Assembly (NCBI GenBank): GCA_900772425.1
Contig: CAAHEK010000296.1
Coordinates: forward strand, 1 to 6,762
Source of the DNA: an uncultured Lachnospira sp.
GTDB lineage: Bacteria; Bacillota; Clostridia; Lachnospirales; Lachnospiraceae
DNA: 6,762 nucleotides
Direction of reading: 5' to 3'
In this document: in pieces, positions 1 through 6,666 of the stretch
Layout: each line of letters begins with the position of its first letter
How positions within the stretch are numbered: the stretch's first letter is position 1
Notes under the pieces: model-generated
What the model was told of the DNA's origin: nothing
The model's input: the letters and a program-made list of their open reading frames with translations, nothing else
The model's database searches: none
Position numbers and translations under genes: made by a program

Positions 1-440
1 ATCTTACCACCCTTTGCATAAGGAGCTAAAAGGTCGATAACTTTAATACCTGTTTCAAGCATTTCTACAACAGGACTCTGGTCTTCAAAGGTAGGTGGTT
101 CTCTGTGAATGCACCAATGTGTTTCATTGTCGAGCTTTTCGCCATCATCAATAGTATCACCGAGCACATTGAAAAGTCGTCCTAAGGTCTTTTCACCAAC
201 AGGCACCTGAATACCGGCTCCTGTAGCAACAACCTTCATGTCCCTGCATAATCCCTCGCTCGCTGCAAGCATTATACAACGGACTGTATTATGACCAATA
301 TGCTGAGATACTTCCATTACGCACTTTTTACCATTGTTAATGACATATAATGCATCTTTTATAGATGGCAGATTGTTATCTTCAAATTCTACGTCAACTA
401 CAGGTCCTGAAACCTGTACAATCTTACCTATATTTTCCAT
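1..440 (-). CDS. atpD: ATP synthase F1 subunit beta, N-terminal part (runs off the left edge)
   Basis: This is the beta subunit, the catalytic subunit of the F1 head, which makes or hydrolyses ATP on the cytoplasmic side of the membrane. Translating from the ATG at 440 gives 146 complete codons before the window edge. The start MENIGKIVQVSGPVVDVEF is the family's N-terminal beta-barrel. Residues around 72-95 (VATGAGIQVPVGEKTLGRLF) and 128-146 (LETGIKVIDLLAPYAKGGK) match conserved beta segments. The Walker A loop should follow within about 15 residues but lies outside the window, so catalytic residues cannot be checked. The start is 10 bases after the atpG stop, and its ribosome binding site GAGGTGA (451-457) overlaps the end of atpG, which suggests translational coupling. 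It cannot be a second alpha subunit, because the LETGIKVIDLLAPY form is beta-specific. Confidence 0.96.
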   Translation of the reverse strand, partial: MENIGKIVQVSGPVVDVEFEDNNLPSIKDALYVINNGKKCVMEVSQHIGHNTVRCIMLAASEGLCRDMKVVATGAGIQVPVGEKTLGRLFNVLGDTIDDGEKLDNETHWCIHREPPTFEDQSPVVEMLETGIKVIDLLAPYAKGGK

Positions 441-450
441 AGTTGTGCGC

Positions 451-1386
451 TCACCTCACTTGTTTTTTCTTTTTCTTCTTTAATGCCTTTGCACCACCGA
501 TTACCTCGGTAATTTCCTGAGTTATGGCTGCCTGTCTGACACGGTTATACTCAATGGAAAGTTCCTTTAACATTTCATCTGCATTGTTAGTTGCAGACTG
601 CATTGCCATCATTCGGGCATTTTCCTCGCTGGCAGAGGCTTCTACCAGTGCGCCATATATGAAACCTGTAACATAGTTGTATACAAGCTTTTTAAGTACC
701 TTTGAAGGAGAAGGATAAATGAAGAAATCACTATCAGTTTCATCAACATTGCCTTTTTTCTTCTTGGCAGCCTCAAGCATTTCCTGTTTGATAAATGTAT
801 GAGTCTTTAAAGGCAGAAGCTGTTTTACTTCGACTTCTTCTTTAATGCTGTTAAGCATTTTAGTATAAATGACGTAAACCTCGTCAAGTTTCTCCTGTTT
901 GTACAGCTCAATAATCTGTTCCGTTATAACTCTTGCCCTGTGAACACTTGGGTTAGTTGCTGAGAATTGGAAGCTTTCAACAACCGGAAGCTTTTGTCCT
1001 GCAAAGAACTGCCTTCCAAGCTCGCCTACAACAAATAATTGGTAATCCTCTGAGGCTTCACATAACTTCATTGCCTCTTTAATTACATTATGGTTATAAG
1101 CACCTGCCATACCCTTATCACCTGTAAGAACTATAAATCCCTTTTTCTTTACGTTTTCATGACTATCTTTACCTCTGTTATCGAAATAAAGATGTTCCAT
1201 ATCAGGAAAATGTAACAGAATACTGGAAATCTGTTCCTGAAGTCCGTAGAAATAAGGTTCGGTATTTTCGAGCTGCTGTTTGGCTTTACGAAGCTTCATT
1301 GATGACATCATATACATGGCTCTGGTAATCTTCATGGTATCCTGAATGCTTTTTATTCTGTTTTGAATTTCTTTTGCATTTGCCAT
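451..1386 (-). CDS. atpG: ATP synthase F1 subunit gamma, with a lysine-rich C-terminal extension
   Basis: Gamma is the central shaft that couples rotation of the c-ring to the catalytic head. The 311-residue product has the conserved N-terminal helix (EIQNRIKSIQDTMKITRAM, residues 6-24), the middle Rossmann-like domain (VLTGDKGMAGAYN, about residues 86-98) and the signature C-terminal helix (RQAAITQEITEVIGGAKAL, about 284-302). Typical bacterial gamma is about 285-290 residues and ends near the GGA motif. This one carries a further KKKKKKQVR tail (303-311). Other apparent extra length lies in the middle region, including a charged KKKKGNVDETDSD stretch just before the conserved PSPSKVLKKL segment. 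The ATG at 1386 is preceded by GGAG (1397-1400) at a spacing of about 10. The gene lies 33 bases after atpHA and 10 bases before atpD, in the same operon. Confidence 0.97.
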   Translation of the reverse strand: MANAKEIQNRIKSIQDTMKITRAMYMMSSMKLRKAKQQLENTEPYFYGLQEQISSILLHFPDMEHLYFDNRGKDSHENVKKKGFIVLTGDKGMAGAYNHNVIKEAMKLCEASEDYQLFVVGELGRQFFAGQKLPVVESFQFSATNPSVHRARVITEQIIELYKQEKLDEVYVIYTKMLNSIKEEVEVKQLLPLKTHTFIKQEMLEAAKKKKGNVDETDSDFFIYPSPSKVLKKLVYNYVTGFIYGALVEASASEENARMMAMQSATNNADEMLKELSIEYNRVRQAAITQEITEVIGGAKALKKKKKKQVR

Positions 1387-1419
1387 AATTATTAGTCTCC
1401 ATAAATTCTACAATGTTAC

Positions 1420-3489
1420 TTAAGCTTCTGTTTCTGATTCTGTCTGTGCTCCTGCATTTTCTGCCATATAATTGACCTTGAATTCCTTAGCAGTATTTAC
1501 AATGGCTTCCTTTACATCATCACCCAAAGCCTTAGTGGTTTCAAGCTGATTTATTAAGTCGTTGTGGTTTGTATGGAAGTCAGCAAGCAGTAAAGCCTGT
1601 AATTCCTTTACCTTAGAAGTCTCTATATCGCTGAAAATGTGTGCATTAGCAGAAACAAGTGTTATTACCTGTTCAGCCATGCTCATTGGATGTCCAAGAG
1701 GCTGCTTTAATAATTCCATAAGAGCCTTACCATGTTCAAGCTGTCGTTTAGTGCTTTCATCAAGGTCTGAAGAGAACTGTGTAAACACTTCCATTTCCCT
1801 GTACTGCGCAAGATCGATACGGATACTTCCGGCAGCCTTTTTCATTGCCTTAGTCTGTGCGGCACCACCTACTCGCGATACGGAAAGACCAACATTTACG
1901 GCAGGTCTTTGTCCTGCGAAGAACAATTCACTTTCAAGGAAAATCTGTCCGTCTGTAATAGATATTACATTTGTTGGTATGTATGCTGATACATCACCGG
2001 CCTGAGTCTCTATTATAGGAAGGGCTGTGATTGAACCACCACCTGCTTCCGGTGTAAGTCTGCTTGAACGCTCAAGAAGTCTTGAGTGAAGATAGAATAC
2101 ATCACCAGGATAAGCTTCACGTCCGGGAGATCTTTCAAGCAGTAACGAAATAGCCCTGTAAGCAACGGCATGCTTAGACAAATCATCATATACTATTAAT
2201 ACATCCTTGCCCTGATACATAAAGTATTCTGCAAGTGCTGTTCCTGAGTAAGGAGCTATATACTGTAACGGAGCCGGATCAGATGCTGTGGCAGATACAA
2301 TAATTGTATAGTCCATTGCATCATTTTTCTTTAATGTATTAACAAGCTTCGCAATAGTAGATGCCTTTTGTCCTATGGCTACATAAATACAAACTACATC
2401 CTTACCCTTCTGGTTAAGAATTGTATCCATTGCTATAGAAGTCTTACCAGTCTGTCTGTCACCGATAATAAGCTCACGCTGTCCACGTCCTATAGGGAAC
2501 ATTGAATCTATTGATAAGATACCTGTTTCCATAGGTACAGATACTGACTTTCTGTCAACAATACTTGGAGCAGGGAATTCAACAGGTCTGAAACCTACTG
2601 CTTCGATGTCACCCTGTCCATCAAGAGGAGCACCTAAGGCATCGATAATTCTGCCCTTAAATGCTTCGCCTACAGGAATACCTGCCATTTTTCCGGTTCT
2701 TACAACTCTTGAACCTTCTTTAATATCTGTGTCACGTCCGAAAAGAATGACACCAATCTCATCTCTTCTTACATCCTGAACCATTCCTTTTACGCCGCAG
2801 TCAAATACAACTATTTCACCGTAAAATGCGTGGTCAATGCCATCGATATTGGCAATACCGTCACCAACCCATGTTACAACACCAATTTCCTTATTGGCTG
2901 CCTGTAACTGGAAATCCTCGATTCCGTTCTTTAAGATAGAAATGATACTTTCTTCACTGAAGGTTGTGTTTCTTGATGAATTTACAGCTCTTGAAATTCT
3001 GTTTTCAAACTGCTCAATTCTTCCACGTTCACTCCAGTCATATTCTTTTGTTCCGACTCTTAATATGAATCCGCTTTTTAATGAGGAATCCTCGCTTAAT
3101 TCAAGCTGTATATCAGGATTGTGGAATTCCTTCTGTATAAATTCCTTGATTCCTGTAAGCTGTTTTTCATCAGGAGGTGTAACATATATAAGATGTGCAA
3201 TATTTTCTGATGATTGAGGATTTCTTCCAAGCTCATCATAAGCCTTTAATATTTCATCAAATAAATTAAAATTCTGGTTATCGCATAAGATTTTTAAGAA
3301 ATCTCTTATTTCCTTAGGAAAAACACGGTCGATAACTAAGTGTTTCTTTTCTATTGAAACTGTAGGATCCTCAAATTCGCCGCGGACTTCAGGAACTGCT
3401 TCAAGAATTCCTGATACCTGCTGTAATAATTCCTTTGGAACTTCTGTTTTGCGTAAACCTGACGCATAGTCAATTGCTGTTTGTGTCAC
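1420..3489 (-). CDS. Fused ATP synthase F1 delta-alpha subunit (AtpH-AtpA)
   Basis: One 689-residue frame encodes two normally separate F1 subunits. Residues 1-168 are delta (OSCP), which ties the peripheral stalk to the head: the YASGL start, an alpha-helical N-terminal domain, then IYVTPPDEKQ and SGFILRVGTKEYDWSERGRI (139-158), matching the delta C-terminal signature with Trp152 where Gly is usual. The delta N-terminal domain looks about 10 residues shorter than in E. coli. From about 176 (TFSEESIISILKNGIEDF) a full alpha subunit follows: Walker A GDRQTGKT (343-350), LIVYDDLSKHA (431-441) and the arginine finger region VSRVGGAAQ with Arg539. Alpha is about 514 residues, close to the usual 500-510. 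The linker is only about 7-10 residues. The GTG start overlaps the atpF stop as GTGA. No in-frame ATG lies between the start and Met236, so separate alpha initiation is unlikely. The individual domain calls are secure; how the fusion assembles is unknown. Confidence 0.95.
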   Translation of the reverse strand: MTQTAIDYASGLRKTEVPKELLQQVSGILEAVPEVRGEFEDPTVSIEKKHLVIDRVFPKEIRDFLKILCDNQNFNLFDEILKAYDELGRNPQSSENIAHLIYVTPPDEKQLTGIKEFIQKEFHNPDIQLELSEDSSLKSGFILRVGTKEYDWSERGRIEQFENRISRAVNSSRNTTFSEESIISILKNGIEDFQLQAANKEIGVVTWVGDGIANIDGIDHAFYGEIVVFDCGVKGMVQDVRRDEIGVILFGRDTDIKEGSRVVRTGKMAGIPVGEAFKGRIIDALGAPLDGQGDIEAVGFRPVEFPAPSIVDRKSVSVPMETGILSIDSMFPIGRGQRELIIGDRQTGKTSIAMDTILNQKGKDVVCIYVAIGQKASTIAKLVNTLKKNDAMDYTIIVSATASDPAPLQYIAPYSGTALAEYFMYQGKDVLIVYDDLSKHAVAYRAISLLLERSPGREAYPGDVFYLHSRLLERSSRLTPEAGGGSITALPIIETQAGDVSAYIPTNVISITDGQIFLESELFFAGQRPAVNVGLSVSRVGGAAQTKAMKKAAGSIRIDLAQYREMEVFTQFSSDLDESTKRQLEHGKALMELLKQPLGHPMSMAEQVITLVSANAHIFSDIETSKVKELQALLLADFHTNHNDLINQLETTKALGDDVKEAIVNTAKEFKVNYMAENAGAQTESETEA

Positions 3490-3971
3490 TGTCTATCACC
3501 TGCTTTATTTAAAAATTCGTTATAAAGGGAATTATCAACGTCACTTCCCGTCTTTTTACCTACAACTTTAACAGTTGCTTCAACAACCATATCTGCAATT
3601 TCTTTTTCTGCTTTCTTTAAAATCTGTGTCTTCTGGCTTTCAGCCTCAGAAATTGCATCTTCTTTTATCTGTTTTGCAGTATCTTTAGCATCACCAACGA
3701 TTCTGTTGTATTCAGCATCTGCATGTCTCATAGTTTCCTGCATAGCCTTTGTCTGCTCAGCTTTTGCGTTGGCTATTGATGTTTCATACTGAGCTTTAAG
3801 TCCGTCTGCCTCAGACTGTTTCTTAGCGGCTTCGTTAAACTGTTTATCAGCTTCAGCCTGTCTTTGGGCTATAATATTCTTAACCGGCTTGAATAAAAAT
3901 ATTTTCATAAGAACAAAAAGCAGTAAAAGATTAATTACGGTAAATAATAAATTCCAGTCTAATCGGAGCAT
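3486..3971 (-). CDS. atpF: ATP synthase Fo subunit b (peripheral stalk)
   Basis: Subunit b anchors the peripheral stalk in the membrane and reaches up to bind delta, keeping the head from turning with the rotor. The 161-residue product has one N-terminal membrane helix (about residues 7-27) followed by FKPV, the usual family boundary. A long charged Ala/Glu/Lys/Gln-rich segment (about 35-135) has the character of the b coiled coil. Its length is normal for bacterial b (about 155-170), and there is no sign of fusion to delta as in mycobacteria. The ATG at 3971 has an AAGGCAGG-like binding site about 8 bases upstream. The gene starts 22 bases after atpE, and its TGA stop overlaps the GTG start of the delta-alpha gene, so the stalk partners b and delta are probably translationally coupled. 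Confidence 0.96.
   Translation of the reverse strand: MLRLDWNLLFTVINLLLLFVLMKIFLFKPVKNIIAQRQAEADKQFNEAAKKQSEADGLKAQYETSIANAKAEQTKAMQETMRHADAEYNRIVGDAKDTAKQIKEDAISEAESQKTQILKKAEKEIADMVVEATVKVVGKKTGSDVDNSLYNEFLNKAGDRQ
3496..3501 (-). promoter_or_regulatory. Ribosome binding site setting the GTG start of the delta-alpha fusion
   Basis: AGGTGA lies 6 bases upstream of the GTG at 3487-3489, inside the last codons of atpF. It supports the GTG, not an ATG, as the start; the next in-frame Met is residue 236. The resulting N-terminus (MTQTAIDYASGL) matches where delta subunits normally begin. Confidence 0.75.
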
Positions 3972-3993
3972 TTTACCAACCTGCCTTTCATAA

Positions 3994-4275
<282 letters not shown>

Positions 4276-4298
4276 TTATTACTAAAATAAACTGTATT

Positions 4299-4985
4299 TT
4301 ATTCGATTGCTTCCTTTATATAAAGAGAAGTAAGGAATACAAATACATATGCCTGAAGTAATCCGTCAAATATATCAAAATAAAGACAAAATACAGCCGG
4401 CAAAATTACCGGAACTACCATTTTTAAAAGTTCCATGATTACAAATGAGCCAAGAACGTTACCGAATAATCGCATACACAGTGAAAGTGGCCTTGTGAAC
4501 ACTTCAAGTATATTTATTGGTGTTATGATTGCGATAGGTTCTACGAACTTATGCAGCCATTTCTTAACTCCGTTGTGATAGATTCCCGCTGCCTCGATTA
4601 ATACAATGCTCATTATGGCAAGAGCGGCTGTTACATTTAAATCCTTTGTAGGGGATTTAAATCCAAACAAACCAATGATATTGGCTATACCGATGTAAAC
4701 AAGTACTGTTGCAAGATAAGGAGCATAAGCCTTACCTTCTTCACCGGTCATACCTTCTACCATGCCCATAAGCTTGGTTACAATCGTTTCAGCGACAGCC
4801 TGTCGTTTGCTAATGTGGTCTACTTTTAGATTACGTGTGAGTATAAATGCGACAAGCACCATAACTGCCATGATAATCCATGTGACTACAACGGATTCAG
4901 ATACTCCAATTCCACCCAATATAGGAATTGTGAATACTGTTTCACAATTAAGCTCTTCCAACAGACTTTCTGTTAAACTGCCCAT
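4299..4985 (-). CDS. atpB: ATP synthase Fo subunit a (ion channel)
   Basis: Subunit a provides the two half-channels that pass ions to and from the c-ring. With the ATG at 4983-4985 the product is 228 residues. It has membrane helices at about 33-50, 90-109, 117-136, 168-190 and 191-225. The conserved FGFKSPTKDLNVT segment is present, as is the essential arginine in CMRLFGN (Arg172), and Gln211 in the last helix lies where the conserved channel polar residue is found. The frame stays open 14 codons further upstream, to an ATG at 5027. The perfect GGAGGTGAT site 7 bases before the 4985 ATG strongly favours the shorter form, whose start MGSLTESLLEELN is also more family-like. It is the first gene of the operon; no atpI precedes it. 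Confidence 0.95.
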   Translation of the reverse strand: MGSLTESLLEELNCETVFTIPILGGIGVSESVVVTWIIMAVMVLVAFILTRNLKVDHISKRQAVAETIVTKLMGMVEGMTGEEGKAYAPYLATVLVYIGIANIIGLFGFKSPTKDLNVTAALAIMSIVLIEAAGIYHNGVKKWLHKFVEPIAIITPINILEVFTRPLSLCMRLFGNVLGSFVIMELLKMVVPVILPAVFCLYFDIFDGLLQAYVFVFLTSLYIKEAIE

Positions 4986-4992
4986 GTGATTT

Positions 4993-5001
4993 ATCACCTC
5001 C
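4993..5001 (-). promoter_or_regulatory. Strong ribosome binding site that fixes the atpB start
   Basis: GGAGGTGAT is a near-perfect anti-16S match, 7 bases upstream of the ATG at 4983-4985. The alternative ATG at 5027 has no such site. This places atpB residue 1 at 4985. Confidence 0.85.
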
Positions 5002-5032
5002 AGATTATAATTAGCTTTTCTAATCACACGTT

Positions 5033-5060
5033 ATTTTAAATCTTTTTATATTAAATTCAA
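5033..5060 (-). promoter_or_regulatory. Candidate sigma-70 type promoter for the ATP synthase operon
   Basis: Reading leftward, TTGAAT (5055-5060, 4 of 6 to the -35 consensus) is followed after 16 bases by TAAAAT (5033-5038, 5 of 6 to the -10 consensus). Transcription would start near 5026 and leave a leader of about 40 bases before the atpB ATG. The TATAAT at 5004-5009 is too close to the ribosome binding site to serve. In DNA this AT-rich such matches arise by chance, so this is only a best guess. Confidence 0.35.
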
Positions 5061-5170
5061 GCTGTTTTTTGAGTTTTTGTTATAATTTTAACATTTAATA
5101 ATTTATTTTGGAAAAAATGCTCAAATTAGTTCAAAAAAATAATTAAAGTTTGTGTAGATTTTTGACAAAA

Positions 5171-5201
5171 AATGTTAACAAATAATGCATGCAATAACAT
5201 T
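5171..5201. repeat. Inverted repeat in the divergent promoter region
   Basis: AATGTTA (5171-5177) is repeated inverted as TAACATT (5195-5201) around a 17-base spacer that itself contains the palindrome TGCATGCA (5186-5193). A consensus TTGACA (5162-5167, plus strand) adjoins it but has no good -10 at the right distance. It could be a regulator site between the divergent genes; a chance repeat in AT-rich DNA is equally possible. Confidence 0.3.
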
Positions 5202-5223
5202 GAGATATGTTTAATATTAGTTT

Positions 5224-5251
5224 TTGATATGTCATCATAACAAAATAATAT
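5224..5251 (+). promoter_or_regulatory. Candidate rightward promoter, distal
   Basis: TTGATA (5224-5229, 5 of 6) and TAATAT (5246-5251, 4 of 6) are spaced by 16 bases. Transcription would begin near 5258 and give the reductase gene a leader of about 145 bases containing the direct repeats. It competes with the proximal candidate at 5284-5312. Confidence 0.3.
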
Positions 5252-5283
5252 GTACTATATAAGAATTTAGAAATTTTTTTGCG

Positions 5284-5312
5284 TTGTATTGTTAAAATGT
5301 ATGGGGTAAAAT
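5284..5312 (+). promoter_or_regulatory. Candidate rightward promoter, proximal
   Basis: TTGTAT (5284-5289, only 3 of 6) and TAAAAT (5307-5312, 5 of 6) are spaced by 17 bases. The leader would be about 85 bases. The -10 lies within the first of three imperfect direct repeats, so a protein bound to those repeats would affect this promoter. Confidence 0.28.
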
Positions 5313-5378
5313 TGTGTAAAGATAAAAGATGTATGGTGTAAGCTGAATGATAAAAGATGAGTGGTATATTAATGAAAA
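5291..5378 (+). repeat. Three imperfect direct repeats upstream of the reductase gene
   Basis: Related units begin near 5291 (GTTAAAATGTATGG), 5323 (TAAAAGATGTATGG) and 5351 (TAAAAGATGAGTGG). The exact 11-mer GATAAAAGATG occurs at 5321-5331 and 5349-5359, and ATGTATGG at 5297-5304 and 5329-5336. Unit spacings of about 32 and 28 bases are close to three helical turns. They may be regulator sites or the remains of a small tandem duplication. Confidence 0.5.
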
Positions 5379-5402
5379 ATAAATAAAGAAACGAGGATTA
5401 CT

Positions 5403-6545
5403 ATGAAAAAATTAGGTTTTGGCGCAATGAGGCTGCCACTTTTAAATAATGAAGATAAGAAGTCAATTGATTCTGAAACTTTATGTAAGATGGTCGATAA
5501 GTTTATCGATGCAGGTTTTACATATTTTGATACTGCATTTCCATATCATGAACAGTTATCAGAAAATGCGTTAAATGAGTCGTTGGTTAAGAGGTATGAC
5601 AGGAAAAGTTATATTTTTGCTGATAAGATGCCGACTATTCTTGTTAAATCGGCTGATGATTATCCAATGTATTTTAATGAACAGTTAAGAAAGACAGGAG
5701 TTGGATATTTTGATTACTATCTCATGCATAATATGGGGAAAGACAGATATGACAAAACAAAGGAATTCAAGGGCTTTGAGTTTGCAATGCAGATGAAAGA
5801 AAAAGGTCTGATTAAGAATTTTGGATTCTCTTTTCATGATGATGCTGATACTTTGGAGCGAATTCTTACAGAGCATCCTGAGGTGGATTTTGTTCAGCTC
5901 CAGATTAATTATCTTGACTGGGACAATCCTATAATCCAGTCCAAAAAATGTTACGAAACTGCATGCAGACATGGTAAGCCGGTTATTGTGATGGAACCTG
6001 TTAAAGGTGGTACGCTTGCTAATCTTCCTAAAAAAGCACTTGATGTGGTGTATGATTATGCATTAAATGATAAGAATATTAAAGATAAAATAGCAGGCAT
6101 GTCAAAGCAGGCTGTTGCTGCTTCTTATGCGTTAAGATATGCGGCTTCATTTGATAATGTGATGATGGTTCTTAGCGGAATGAGTGATTTTGAACAGATG
6201 AATTCCAACTGTGCTGTGTTTGATGAATTTATTCCGCTGAATGATGATGACAGAGCCATGCTTGATAAGGTGGTTCAGATTATAAATGAATGTATAGAAA
6301 TTCCATGTACATCATGTGGATATTGCATGGAGGTCTGTCCGAAGAATATTTCGATACCACAGCTTTTCGGACTCTACAATAATTATAAGATTAATAGTAA
6401 TTTCTCTAATATGTATCATCAGAGAATTACATATAATAAAGGTAAGTCATCTGACTGCCTTAATTGCCACAGATGTGAAAAGAATTGTCCGCAGCATATA
6501 AGAATACCAGAATTTCTTAAGAAAATTGCAGAGTTCGAAAAGTAG
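5403..6545 (+). CDS. Aldo/keto reductase family protein with C-terminal [4Fe-4S] ferredoxin domain
   Basis: This 380-residue protein joins an aldo/keto reductase barrel (about residues 1-290) to a ferredoxin-like tail (about 295-370), the layout of the COG1453 family. The barrel starts LGFGAMRLP. The expected catalytic tetrad can be placed as Asp43 and Tyr48 (DTAFPYH), Lys75 (FADKMP) and His109 (LMHNM). SGMSDFEQM (258-266) fits the cofactor-end motif. Two CxxCxxCxxxCP motifs use Cys302, 305, 308, 312 and Cys352, 355, 358, 362, each typical of a [4Fe-4S] cluster. Family knowledge suggests a cytoplasmic redox enzyme passing electrons between clusters, NAD(P)H and a carbonyl substrate; the substrate cannot be inferred. 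The ATG at 5403 has GAGGA 5 bases upstream. It is transcribed alone, divergently from the ATP synthase operon, with no functional link evident. Confidence 0.93.
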   Translation: MKKLGFGAMRLPLLNNEDKKSIDSETLCKMVDKFIDAGFTYFDTAFPYHEQLSENALNESLVKRYDRKSYIFADKMPTILVKSADDYPMYFNEQLRKTGVGYFDYYLMHNMGKDRYDKTKEFKGFEFAMQMKEKGLIKNFGFSFHDDADTLERILTEHPEVDFVQLQINYLDWDNPIIQSKKCYETACRHGKPVIVMEPVKGGTLANLPKKALDVVYDYALNDKNIKDKIAGMSKQAVAASYALRYAASFDNVMMVLSGMSDFEQMNSNCAVFDEFIPLNDDDRAMLDKVVQIINECIEIPCTSCGYCMEVCPKNISIPQLFGLYNNYKINSNFSNMYHQRITYNKGKSSDCLNCHRCEKNCPQHIRIPEFLKKIAEFEK

Positions 6546-6606
6546 TGTGGTTTAAGGACTGTTATTATGCTATGTCGATTTAATTGTTTTTTCTGAAAAA
6601 TCTCCT

Positions 6607-6626
6607 GAAAAATCTTATTATTTTTC
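6607..6626. terminator. Weak AT-only hairpin after the reductase gene, possible terminator
   Basis: GAAAAAT (6607-6613) and ATTTTTC (6620-6626) form a perfect 7-bp stem around a 6-base loop, about 60 bases after the reductase stop. It has almost no GC pairs and a poor T-run after it, so it is a weak candidate. An 11-base direct repeat, CTGAAAAATCT (6593-6603 and 6605-6615), overlaps it. No better terminator is visible before the tRNA promoter. Confidence 0.25.
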
Positions 6627-6637
6627 TTAAATAATGG

Positions 6638-6666
6638 TTGACAAATGTGAAGAATTCTAGTATAGT
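6638..6666 (+). promoter_or_regulatory. Near-consensus sigma-70 promoter for the tRNA-Gly gene
   Basis: A perfect TTGACA (6638-6643) is separated by exactly 17 bases from TATAGT (6661-6666, 5 of 6). It is the best promoter in the window and points at the tRNA gene 52 bases downstream. Transcription should start near 6673, so the precursor would have a leader of about 45 bases for RNase P to remove. Confidence 0.85.

Larger units (their letters stand above)
5002..5402. other. Divergent, AT-rich non-coding region between atpB and the reductase gene
   Basis: About 400 bases lie between two divergently transcribed genes. The stretch is visibly AT-rich, with many A and T runs, and shows no convincing coding frame. 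It holds candidate promoters facing both ways, an inverted repeat at 5171-5201 and a set of imperfect direct repeats at 5291-5378, each listed separately. No riboswitch could be recognised by eye. Confidence 0.8.

Noticed and set aside
1562..2005. Open frame of 147 codons on the plus strand opposite the delta-alpha gene
   Set aside because: It is antisense to highly conserved alpha sequence, has no recognisable domain, and its amino acid make-up reflects the opposite strand.
2837..3217. Plus-strand frame of 126 codons opposite the delta-alpha junction
   Set aside because: It lies wholly within the conserved coding strand, shows no family motif and has no credible binding site; treated as a mirror of the real gene.
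5004..5009. Perfect TATAAT on the minus strand just before atpB
   Set aside because: It lies 2 bases from the ribosome binding site, so transcription would start within or past that site, and no matching -35 was seen.
4986..5027. Longer atpB beginning at the ATG at 5027 (242 residues)
   Set aside because: The upstream ATG has no clear ribosome binding site, and the extension MIRKANYNLEVINH would cover the perfect GGAGGTGAT site serving the ATG at 4985.
5162..5181. Possible Rex (redox repressor) operator, TTGACAA with TTAACAA
   Set aside because: The half-sites are 6 bases apart rather than the 4 expected for the TTGTTAA-N4-TTAACAA type, and the left half matches only 5 of 7.
5297..5382. Tiny open frames (14 and 11 codons) that might be leader peptides before the reductase gene
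   Set aside because: Neither has a good ribosome binding site, there is no amino acid run or attenuator hairpin, and short frames like this are expected by chance.
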